Position numbers and translations under genes: made by a program. Below the pieces are notes generated by a model. That model ran no database searches, was not told the origin of the DNA, and saw only the letters and a program-made list of their open reading frames with translations. A stretch of DNA of 23,675 nt from UBA4735 sp036569845 (lineage in GTDB: Bacteria > Chloroflexota > Limnocylindria > P2-11E), in the NCBI GenBank assembly GCA_036569845.1, contig DATCPY010000101.1, positions 1-23,675 on the forward strand, given 5' to 3'. Position 1 is the stretch's first letter; each line of letters opens with the position of its first letter. Positions 15,822 to 22,847 of the stretch are shown one piece after another.

Positions 15822-16253
15822 TCACTCAACGACGATCAGGACCCGATCGTCGCCGTCGGAGATATCGACGATCGGACCCGAGTGCGAGATGTGCCGGAGC
15901 ACGTCATCCAGATCGATGCCGAACTTCGCGAGCTGCTCGCGCACGAGGCCGCTCGCGGCGATCTTCGTCTTGCCCATGCGAGCGATCCCGAGCGGGATCG
16001 CGATGTTGACCTTGGTCTTGCCGCTCGACGTGACCATGATCCGCAACGTGCGCCGGCCGAGGCCCGGCGGGATCGGGGCGTCGGGCGGGAAGAGCGGTCG
16101 ATCCGCCGCGCCCTGACCGCCGCTCGCGGCATCGCTCGCCCGCTCTTTCTCCTCGACATCGCCGATGGCCTTGAGGAGCCGGTACGCCTGATCGGCGTCG
16201 ATCTTCCCCTCCGCCAGCAGCCGCAGGACCTGCTTGCCTTCTTCGGTCGGCAT
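15822..16253 (-). CDS. SHOCT-like domain protein with YvlB-type C-terminal domain
   Basis: A 143-residue protein. Residues 4-30 form a SHOCT-like helical pair (KQVLRLLAEGKIDADQAYRLL). A flexible linker rich in Ala, Gly and Pro covers 36-66. Residues 67-143 form a domain reading RRTLRIMVTSSGKTKVNIAI, then IPLGIARMGKTK, and ending GPIVDISDGDDRVLIVVE, as found at the C-terminus of YvlB/LiaX-like proteins. The biochemical role is unknown. ATG 16253 shares a base with the stop of the DUF4097 gene (TGATG). It looks like one half of a YvlB-type protein split from the adhesin-like half, which is the upstream gene. Confidence 0.75.
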   Translation of the reverse strand: MPTEEGKQVLRLLAEGKIDADQAYRLLKAIGDVEEKERASDAASGGQGAADRPLFPPDAPIPPGLGRRTLRIMVTSSGKTKVNIAIPLGIARMGKTKIAASGLVREQLAKFGIDLDDVLRHISHSGPIVDISDGDDRVLIVVE

Positions 16254-17623
16254 CAGCGTTGGCGGCGCGCGTCGAGCTCGGCCGCGGCTGCATCGACGCC
16301 GATCTCGCCCTTGGCCAGCCGCTCGAGCAGCTCGCGGACGTCGGCACGCGGCGCGGCCGGCGGTACCGGTGGGACGGGGGGCACCGGCGCGGTCGGGGCC
16401 ATCGGCGCCATCGGCTCGGTCCACTCGAAGTCCTCGAACGGCTCGGTCGTGGCCGTTGAGGCATCGGTCGTCTCGGGCGTGCCGTCGCTCGACGCGCGGA
16501 TCTCGAGGTCCCCGCTCATGGTCTTCACCATGACCTTGGACTCCCCGGCGCCGATGATGATGTGCTTGTCACGACGACCTTCGCGGCGGACCTCGCCGCT
16601 CATGTTGTTTTCGAGGTCGCCGCTCATGCTGCTGAACCGGATGTCGTATGAGCCACCCGCGAGGCGAAGATCGACATCACCGCTGATGGTCTTCATCCGG
16701 TGCTCGCGGGCCTTGTCCAGCTCGCCCTCGATCTGCACATCGCCGCTGACGGTCACGATGTCCGAGCCGTGCAGCCGGACGTTCGAGAGGGTGAGATCGC
16801 CACTCACCGAGTTGCCGACGAGCTGTCCGGCGTAGACCGACAGCGAGCCGTCGCCGCTGACGGTCTTCAGCCGCAACGGACCCTGCACGTCGCTCATGCG
16901 TACGTCACCGGAGACGCTCTGGACATCCATGGGCCCGCGAGTCCCCTCGAGCTGCAGGTCGCCGCTGACCGTGTGGGCCTCGAGCCTGACCTCGCGGGGC
17001 ACCGTGATGTCGAAGTCCACCGCAACGCGGCCGCCGCGGAACAGGTCAGCCCAACCGCGGTCCTGCTCGTAGAGGTGCGGCTTCAAGAGGACGTCGTCGC
17101 CCTCCTGCTCCATCCGGACCTCGACGTTCTCGAGGAGCCGCTTCGCTCGCTCCTCGCTCGTCCCGCGGACGCGCTTGCGCGCCGTGACGTGGATCTTGCC
17201 GCCCTCGCCGACCCTGATCCGAGTGTCGCCTGAGACGTTGCGGACATGGAGCCCTGGCGTCGCGCCCACGGTGAAGTCCCGTTCGACCGTCTCCGAGTAC
17301 TCGTCGCCGCCAGCCAGGTCGCCCACGTCGATGTCACCGACGTCGATCTTGAAGCTCATGGAGTCGCGGATCGTGCGACCGATGGTCTTGCCCAGATCGG
17401 GACCGAATCCCTCGTGCATGGATCGACGGATCTCGTCGCGCAGTGTGCGCCGCTCTTGGCGCGTACGATCCCGCTCTTCGTTGTGCGCCTCGCGTTCGCG
17501 ATGCCGCTCCTGCTGCCGCAGATCGCGCTCGCGCTGCCGCAGGTCGTAGTACTTCTGCCGCGCTTCCTCGAATTCCTCGCGGGCGGTCTTCTTGGCCTTG
17601 GGTTCGTCGTTCTCGTTGGTCAT
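16253..17623 (-). CDS. DUF4097 adhesin-like repeat protein with coiled coil and SHOCT-like tail
   Basis: A 456-residue protein with three parts. Residues 10-65 are highly charged and helical, probably a coiled coil. Residues 110-376 are a DUF4097 domain of repeated strand units: SGD occurs at 131, 220, 238, 256, 274, 293, 313, 334 and 370, plus SGE at 342, mostly 18-21 residues apart, as in a right-handed beta-helix. A Pro/Ala linker (PVPPVPPVPP near 413) precedes a SHOCT-like motif at 428-453 (VRELLERLAKGEIGVDAAAAEL). There is no signal peptide or membrane helix, so it is probably cytoplasmic despite the adhesin-like label. Start: ATG 17623 has GGAGG 7 nt upstream (17635-17631), a better spacing than GTG 17626. 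Function is unknown; relatives belong to envelope-stress operons. Confidence 0.82.
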   Translation of the reverse strand: MTNENDEPKAKKTAREEFEEARQKYYDLRQRERDLRQQERHREREAHNEERDRTRQERRTLRDEIRRSMHEGFGPDLGKTIGRTIRDSMSFKIDVGDIDVGDLAGGDEYSETVERDFTVGATPGLHVRNVSGDTRIRVGEGGKIHVTARKRVRGTSEERAKRLLENVEVRMEQEGDDVLLKPHLYEQDRGWADLFRGGRVAVDFDITVPREVRLEAHTVSGDLQLEGTRGPMDVQSVSGDVRMSDVQGPLRLKTVSGDGSLSVYAGQLVGNSVSGDLTLSNVRLHGSDIVTVSGDVQIEGELDKAREHRMKTISGDVDLRLAGGSYDIRFSSMSGDLENNMSGEVRREGRRDKHIIIGAGESKVMVKTMSGDLEIRASSDGTPETTDASTATTEPFEDFEWTEPMAPMAPTAPVPPVPPVPPAAPRADVRELLERLAKGEIGVDAAAAELDARRQR

Positions 17624-17997
17624 CACTCAGCCTCCAGTAGCGTCGCCGCGTCGTCGGGCGCGATCTTGCCCTCGGCGAGCTCGCGCAGGATCTCTTTGCG
17701 GCGCTCGGCCCCCCGGTCCGGTTCGGCCTGCGAGGGGAATCCGAGCGCGCGAATGACGGCGTCGAGCCGCGCCCGGACCGTCGGGTACGAGATGCCAAGC
17801 TCGCGTTCGACGTCCTTGAAGTTTCCTCGCGCGCGGATGAAGGTCTCGAGGAACTCGAGCTGATCCGCGGTCAGCGACTGGAACCGGCCGAGAGTGAAGT
17901 TCCCCTCGAGGCGCGTGCCGCAGCCTTCACACTCGAGGCGCACGACCTTGAGCGACTCGCTGCAGATGGGGCACCGGCCGATGACGGGATTGGCCAC
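17623..17997 (-). CDS. DUF2089 zinc-ribbon/HTH regulator with SHOCT-like tail
   Basis: A 124-residue protein. A zinc ribbon is formed by C9, C12, C23 and C26 (CPIC and CEGC). Residues 47-86 form a helix-turn-helix (ARGNFKDVERELGISYPTVR). The C-terminus (97-123) is a SHOCT-like motif (KEILRELAEGKIAPDDAATL). This matches the DUF2089 family, thought to act as transcription regulators of adjacent stress genes. It is the first gene of its block, starts at GTG 17997, and overlaps the DUF4097 gene. Autoregulation is plausible, given repeats and a TTGACA in the upstream gap. Confidence 0.85.
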   Translation of the reverse strand: MANPVIGRCPICSESLKVVRLECEGCGTRLEGNFTLGRFQSLTADQLEFLETFIRARGNFKDVERELGISYPTVRARLDAVIRALGFPSQAEPDRGAERRKEILRELAEGKIAPDDAATLLEAE

Positions 17998-18000
17998 GAT

Positions 18001-18060
18001 CCGACTTTCGCCCGGAACTCATTGATTGTCAACGCAAACTCATCGTTATGTATCCGAATA
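18001..18060 (-). promoter_or_regulatory. Candidate promoter/operator upstream of the DUF2089 gene
   Basis: This is the AT-richest part of the leftward block. On the minus strand TTGACA (18032-18027) is a consensus -35, but the hexamer 17 bp on (GAAAGT, 18009-18004) is a poor -10. Two direct copies of ATGAGTT (18043-18037 and 18022-18016) lie exactly 21 bp apart, two helical turns, and flank the TTGACA. An imperfect palindrome ATCCG-N6-CGGAT lies just upstream, at about 18052-18067. This is consistent with an operator for the DUF2089 protein, but the binding protein is a guess. Confidence 0.35.
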
Positions 18061-18105
18061 TGCGGATCGTTGAGGTCGGCATGCGTGGGGTCTATCGGCT
18101 GGCCG

Positions 18106-18636
18106 TTACGCCGAGTCGGTGGGCCGCTGCATTTCCATCGCCAGGACCCCGCGTTCCGGGAAGAGCGGCTCGCGCGCGCCAGTGTCCTGGAACCCGAGCG
18201 CCTCGTAGAACGCGATCGGCCGATCCAGGGTTGCGTTCACCGACAGGCGGACGCCGCGGGCGCCTCGTTGCGCGCACCACGCAAGAAGCGCCTCGACGAG
18301 TGCTCGGCCGACGCCCGCGCGGCGCGCCGCGGGCGCGACCCACATCTGGATGAGCGTCGCGCCCACCGCCGAGTCGGATGGCTCGTCGAGGAACGCCGTC
18401 ACCATCCCGATCAGGCCGTCCGGGCCGTCGGCGACGAAGGTCGCCTGACGCTCACCGACCGAACCGCCGCGAGCCGCCTCGCGCCATTCGACCTCTGAGC
18501 GAGCCCGCGCCTGGGCCATGGTGGTCGAGAACGCGTCTGGGGTATCGGTGAGCGCCCGCAGGCGCAACTCGCGCAAAGCCTCCCACTCACCGGCGCGGAC
18601 GAGCCTGATCCCGACGTCACGCCCGGGCGCGCTCAC
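18106..18636 (-). CDS. GNAT family N-acetyltransferase
   Basis: A 176-residue acetyl-CoA-dependent acetyltransferase. The fold is seen from IRLVRAGEWEALRELRLRAL at the N-terminus, through the strand pair around residues 72-102, to the acetyl-CoA loop WVAPAARRAGVGRALV (R/Q-x-x-G-x-G/A form) near 105-120 and the FYEALGFQDTG motif near 150. The family's broad range prevents a substrate call; amines, amino acids, antibiotics or protein N-termini are possible. The start is GTG 18636, sharing GTGA with the uvrC stop, so it is coupled to uvrC. The TAA stop is followed by the 108-nt regulatory gap. Confidence 0.85.
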   Translation of the reverse strand: MSAPGRDVGIRLVRAGEWEALRELRLRALTDTPDAFSTTMAQARARSEVEWREAARGGSVGERQATFVADGPDGLIGMVTAFLDEPSDSAVGATLIQMWVAPAARRAGVGRALVEALLAWCAQRGARGVRLSVNATLDRPIAFYEALGFQDTGAREPLFPERGVLAMEMQRPTDSA

Positions 18637-20537
18637 TCGATGGCCTGTTTGATCCGCTCCGCGAGCGCTGGCCCGACGCCGGCAACACCGGCGAGGTCGG
18701 CCTCGGTCGCGTCGCGCATCCCCTTCACCGAGCCGAACTTCCGCAACAGGGCGCGCTTCTTCGCGGGCCCGACGCCCTGGATCTCGTCCAAGATCGACTG
18801 CACCGCGCGCTTGCCGCGGAGCTGCTGGTGGTAGGTGACGGCGAACCGGTGGGCTTCGTCGCGGATCCGCTGGACCAGGAACAGCCCCTGGGACCGCGGC
18901 GGGAGGATGATCGGATCGGGCCGGCCAGGCACGAACAGCTCCTCGCGCTCCTTCGCGAGCGCGGCGATCGGGATCTGCAGCAGGCCGGCATCGGACAGCG
19001 CGCCGATGCCCTCCGCGAGCTGCCCCTTGCCGCCGTCGAGGATGACCAGGTCCGGAATGGCCCAGTCCTCTGAACGGGGCTCGTTCGGGGCCGGCGAAGC
19101 CGGGCCCGAACGCACGATGGAACGAGCGAACCGTCGTCTCAAGGTGTCGCGCATGTTCGCGAAGTCGTCGTTGCGGTCGCTGAGCTTCGCCTTGAACCGG
19201 CGGTAGCTCTGCTTTGCCGGCTTGCCGTCCTCGAAGACGACCATCGAGCTCACGACGTTCGTTCCCTGCACGTGGCTGACGTCGAAGCATTCGATGCGCT
19301 TGGGCGGCCCCTCGAGCCCGAGAGCCTGCTGGAGCTCAGCGAGCGCCGTGTCGGTCTTCCCCTTGTCCGCGAGCCAGCGGACCCGCTCCTGCTCGAGCGC
19401 GTCCTGGGCGTTGCGCACCGCGAGCTCGATGAGCCGCCGTTTCTTCCCGCGCTGCGGCACGTGCAGCTCGACACGGGTCCCGCGCTTCTCTTCCGCGAAC
19501 GCGACGAACGTCTCCGCGTCCGGGATCGTCTCCGGCACCGCGATCTCAGGCGGGAACGTGGTCGCGGCCGCGTAGTGCTGTCTCAGGAACGATCCGAGGA
19601 CCTCGCCCGGCGTCGCGCCTTCCGCGCCCTCGAGAAAGAAGTGATCGCGGCCGACCACGGTGCCGTCGCGTACGCGCAGGAGCTGCACGGCCGCGTCACC
19701 CTCAGCGAGCGCGACACCGAGCGCGTCGAAGTCGTCGCCCTTGTATGCGTGGACCTCCTGCCGGTCCGTCGTCCGCTCGATCGCCGTCACGCGATCTCGC
19801 AATAGGCCGGCGCGCTCGTAGTCAAGCGTCTCCGATGCGACGAGCATCTCCCGCCGCAGATCGCGCGCGAGGGCGTCGTAGCGTCCCTCCAGGAACTGCA
19901 CGCTCCGATCGATCGTCGCTCGATACTCCTCGCGGGTCGTCGCGCCGACGCACGGCGCGGTGCACCGCTTCAGGTGGAAGAGCAGGCAGGGTCGGCCGCC
20001 GGGCAGCGCGGTCGGCGGCACCGTGCGCCCGCGTCCATCCTCCGCCGCGACGATCGTGAGCTTGCAGGTCCGATACGGGAAGAGCTTCTGCAAGAGGTCG
20101 AGTGACTCATCGACGGACTTCGCGTTCGCGTACGGTCCGAAGTAGCGCGCCGTTCGATCGCCGAGCGTCCGCGTGCGCAGGATGCGCGGGAAATCCTCTC
20201 CGAGGGTGACCTTCACATACGGGTAGGACTTGTCGTCCTTGAGCCGGATGTTGTAGCGCGGCCGATGCTGCTTGATGAGGTTCGCCTCGAGCAGGTAGGA
20301 CTCGGAGACGCTGCCCGTGAGCACGTACTCGAGTCGCTCCGCGCGCTCGACGAGGCGCACATGTCGGACGTCGAGGCTCGGCCCGAAGTAGCTGCGGATC
20401 CGGTCGCGCAGGACATCAGCCTTCCCGACGTACAGGACCCGGCCGCGGGTGTCCTTGAACAGGTAGACGCCCGGCGATGCCGGGAACGACGCCGCCTGAG
20501 CGAGCAGGGTGGTCCGGCGTTCAGCGGCGTTCGGCAT
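18633..20537 (-). CDS. uvrC: Excinuclease ABC subunit C
   Basis: Nucleotide excision repair endonuclease that makes both incisions around a lesion with UvrB; 634 aa. The GIY-YIG nuclease domain begins at GVYLFKD (23) and VLYVGKA (34), with catalytic E84 (YLLEANLIKQ). Four cysteines (C158, C184, C192, C196) match the Fe-S cluster site of E. coli UvrC. A UVR motif (UvrB contact) lies at about 225-258. The RNase H-like nuclease domain includes FDVSHVQGTNVVSSMV and LVILDGGKGQL. Two helix-hairpin-helix motifs close the protein (IQGVGPAKKRALL and VAGVGPALAERI). About 15 extra residues lie between C158 and C184. Start ATG 20537, facing the IclR gene across 64 bp. Confidence 0.96.
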   Translation of the reverse strand: MPNAAERRTTLLAQAASFPASPGVYLFKDTRGRVLYVGKADVLRDRIRSYFGPSLDVRHVRLVERAERLEYVLTGSVSESYLLEANLIKQHRPRYNIRLKDDKSYPYVKVTLGEDFPRILRTRTLGDRTARYFGPYANAKSVDESLDLLQKLFPYRTCKLTIVAAEDGRGRTVPPTALPGGRPCLLFHLKRCTAPCVGATTREEYRATIDRSVQFLEGRYDALARDLRREMLVASETLDYERAGLLRDRVTAIERTTDRQEVHAYKGDDFDALGVALAEGDAAVQLLRVRDGTVVGRDHFFLEGAEGATPGEVLGSFLRQHYAAATTFPPEIAVPETIPDAETFVAFAEEKRGTRVELHVPQRGKKRRLIELAVRNAQDALEQERVRWLADKGKTDTALAELQQALGLEGPPKRIECFDVSHVQGTNVVSSMVVFEDGKPAKQSYRRFKAKLSDRNDDFANMRDTLRRRFARSIVRSGPASPAPNEPRSEDWAIPDLVILDGGKGQLAEGIGALSDAGLLQIPIAALAKEREELFVPGRPDPIILPPRSQGLFLVQRIRDEAHRFAVTYHQQLRGKRAVQSILDEIQGVGPAKKRALLRKFGSVKGMRDATEADLAGVAGVGPALAERIKQAIE

Positions 20538-20601
20538 GTGAAAAGGATAGGAACCGTGGCGCGCCCTATCATTTCGCTCCTCAGATGTCGGATTCCGAGC
20601 C
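20538..20601. promoter_or_regulatory. Divergent intergenic region between uvrC and the IclR gene
   Basis: Sixty-four bases must hold the starts of both divergent transcripts. An inverted repeat GATAGG-N13-CCTATC spans 20546-20570, and TATCAT at 20567-20572 resembles a plus-strand -10 box. No matching -35 is seen. IclR regulators usually bind palindromes in their own promoter, so this repeat is a candidate operator. Confidence 0.35.
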
Positions 20602-21399
20602 GTGAAAGAAGCGGCCGAGCCACGCCGGTCGCGGCGGTCCGTCCAGTCAGTGGACCGGGCCCTCGATCTGCTCGAAGCGCTGGCCGGGGCCGATGGCGAG
20701 GTGAGCATCACCGCCCTGGCCGCCCGGACCAAGCTCCACGTCAGCACCGTCCACCGGCTGCTCGCGACGCTCCTGCGCCGCGGCTACGTGCGTCAGAACC
20801 CGGATACCAGCCGCTATTACGCGGGGGCCAAGGTCGCGACGCTGGCCGAGGGCCGCAGCCGGTACAACGAGCTGCGCCTCGCTGCGCGTCCGCTCCTCCA
20901 GGCGCTCGTGGATGCGACCCGAGAGACCGCGAACCTGAGCGTGCTCGACGACACCATGGCGGTGTACATCGAGACCGCCGCGAGCCCGCAGGTCGTTCGG
21001 CTCTTCACCGTCGTCGGGAATCGCGTGCCGCTCCATGCCACCGGCGCGGGCAAGGCCCTGCTCGCGTCGCTCCCGCAGCCGCGCCGCGACGCGCTGCTCG
21101 ATCGCACGGACCTTCGGCCCCACACGAACAAGACGCTCGTCGACCGCGCGGCGCTCGCGCGGGCCCTCGACGAAGCGCGCGAGCGCGGCTACGCGCTCGA
21201 CGACGAGGAGTACGACGATGGAGTCCGATGCGTCGCCGTGGCCGTGGGACCGATCGGCGCGCCGATCGCGGCGCTCTCGATCTCGGGACCGGCGAGCCGC
21301 ATGACGAAGCAGCGCTGCGTCGAGTTCGTGCCGCAGATGCGGCGGGCGGCGGGCGAGCTCGCCGAGGCGCTCCGAGCGCGCGAGGGCACAGCGACGTGA
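20602..21399 (+). CDS. IclR family transcriptional regulator
   Basis: A 265-residue regulator. The N-terminal winged helix-turn-helix spans about 13-75 (VDRALDLLEALAGADGEVSI, then AARTKLHVSTVHRLLATLLRRGYV). The C-terminal ligand-binding GAF-like domain includes VPLHATGAGKALLASLP, a conserved IclR signature, and DDEEYDDGVRCVAVAV near 200, with the Cys/acidic cluster seen in the family. It starts at GTG 20602 and its stop shares GTGA with glcD, so the regulator and the glycolate oxidase genes are co-transcribed. Glycolate, glyoxylate or a related 2-hydroxy acid is the likely effector. This is inference from position. Confidence 0.92.
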   Translation: MKEAAEPRRSRRSVQSVDRALDLLEALAGADGEVSITALAARTKLHVSTVHRLLATLLRRGYVRQNPDTSRYYAGAKVATLAEGRSRYNELRLAARPLLQALVDATRETANLSVLDDTMAVYIETAASPQVVRLFTVVGNRVPLHATGAGKALLASLPQPRRDALLDRTDLRPHTNKTLVDRAALARALDEARERGYALDDEEYDDGVRCVAVAVGPIGAPIAALSISGPASRMTKQRCVEFVPQMRRAAGELAEALRAREGTAT

Positions 21400-22847
21400 C
21401 CACGGCGCCGGCGATCGTTCGCGCCGGCCTGCGGGGTGCCGAGCTCGCCGGCGCGCTGCGCGATCTGCTGGGGCCTGACAAAGTGCTGTGGGCCCGCGAG
21501 GATCTGCTGCTCTACGAGTACGACGGCGCCATCGACATCGCGACGCCGGACGCAGTCGTCCTGCCGAACGAGACCGCCGACGTCGCCAAGCTCGCTCGGT
21601 TCTGCGCCGAGCATCGTGTCCCGCTCGTGCCACGGGGCGCCGGGACCGGTCTTTCCGGCGGCGCGATCCCGGTCGAGGGCGGCGTCGTCATCTCGTTCGC
21701 GCGAATGTCGCGGATCCTCGAGATCGACGTGGCGGATCTGCGCGCCGTCGTCCAGCCCGGCCTCGTGAATCTGCACCTTTCGACGGCGACCGCGCCGTAC
21801 GGCCTCTACTTCGTGCCGGACCCGTCCAGCCAGAAGGCCTGCACCCTCGGCGGCAACGTGGCTGAGAACTCCGGTGGGCCACATACGCTCGCGTACGGCG
21901 TCACGACCAATCACGTGACCGGGCTCGAGCTCGTCCTCTCCGATGGGACCGTCGTCCGGCTCGGCGGCAAGGCGCTCGAGGGGCCGGGCTACGACCTCGT
22001 CGGCACGTTCGTCGGATCCGAAGGCACGCTCGGTATCGTCACCGAGATCACCGTCAAGCTCACGCCGCTGCCGGAGGACAAGCGCACGTTGATGGCGGCC
22101 TTCCCGACGATGGACGACGCGTCGAACACCGTGTCCGCGATCATCGGCGCGGGGATCGTGCCGAGCGCGATGGAGATGATGGACCAGCTCTCGACGCAGG
22201 CCGTCGAAGCGTCGGTCGGGGCCGGCTATCCGCTCGACGCTGGCGGCATCCTCCTCGTCGAGGTCGACGGGGTCCGCGATGGGCTGGACGATCTGCTCGA
22301 GCGCATCGAGACGATCTGCCGCGCATCGCACGCGCAGCAGCTGCGCGTCGCGACGACCGCGCTCGAGCGCGACAAGCTGTGGGCCGGCCGCAAGGGCGCA
22401 TTCGCGGCGATGGGCCGGCTCGCCTCCGACTATTACGTGCAGGACGGGGTGATCCCGCGGACGAAGCTCCCGCAGGTGCTCCGCCACGTCATCGACGTCG
22501 GCGAGCGCTACGGCCTACGTATCGCGAACGTCTTCCATGCCGGCGACGGGAATCTGCATCCGCTGATCATGTTCGACGGCTCGAAGGGTCCGGCCGAGGT
22601 CGAGCGGGTGAAGGAGGCCGGCCGCGAGATCCTGGAGATGTGCATCGAGGTCGGCGGCTCGATCACCGGAGAACATGGCGTCGGCATGGAGAAGAACTGC
22701 TACATGCCGCTGCAGTACTCGCCCGTCGACATGGCGGTCATGCGCCGCGTCAAAGATGCGTTCGACCCGCTCGGCCTGTCGAACCCGGGCAAGATCTTCC
22801 CGACGCCCGGCAAGTGCAAGGAGTTCTCGATCAATGCCGCGCGTTGA
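21396..22847 (+). CDS. glcD: Glycolate oxidase FAD subunit GlcD
   Basis: Catalytic FAD subunit of glycolate dehydrogenase, oxidising glycolate (or D-lactate-like acids) to glyoxylate; 483 aa. The FAD_binding_4 domain has PRGAGTGLSGGAIP (residues 79-92), then GGNVAENSGGPHTLAYG and FVGSEGTLGIVTEI. The C-terminal FAD-oxidase domain has HAGDGNLHPLIM, TGEHGVGMEK and the terminal NPGKIFP. All are typical of GlcD. The GTG start overlaps the IclR stop; the last 14 nt overlap glcE. A relative, D-lactate dehydrogenase, is an alternative, but the following glcE favours glycolate. Confidence 0.93.
   Translation: MTTAPAIVRAGLRGAELAGALRDLLGPDKVLWAREDLLLYEYDGAIDIATPDAVVLPNETADVAKLARFCAEHRVPLVPRGAGTGLSGGAIPVEGGVVISFARMSRILEIDVADLRAVVQPGLVNLHLSTATAPYGLYFVPDPSSQKACTLGGNVAENSGGPHTLAYGVTTNHVTGLELVLSDGTVVRLGGKALEGPGYDLVGTFVGSEGTLGIVTEITVKLTPLPEDKRTLMAAFPTMDDASNTVSAIIGAGIVPSAMEMMDQLSTQAVEASVGAGYPLDAGGILLVEVDGVRDGLDDLLERIETICRASHAQQLRVATTALERDKLWAGRKGAFAAMGRLASDYYVQDGVIPRTKLPQVLRHVIDVGERYGLRIANVFHAGDGNLHPLIMFDGSKGPAEVERVKEAGREILEMCIEVGGSITGEHGVGMEKNCYMPLQYSPVDMAVMRRVKDAFDPLGLSNPGKIFPTPGKCKEFSINAAR

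Noticed and set aside
14765..16009. Plus-strand open frame opposite the ABC ATPase
   Set aside because: Antisense shadow of a gene with complete ABC motifs; no recognisable domain.
20265..21395. Long N-terminal extension of glcD across the IclR gene and uvrC end
   Set aside because: The extension is low-complexity Arg/Ala/Pro sequence out of frame with IclR; GlcD homology begins at GTG 21396, which overlaps the IclR stop.
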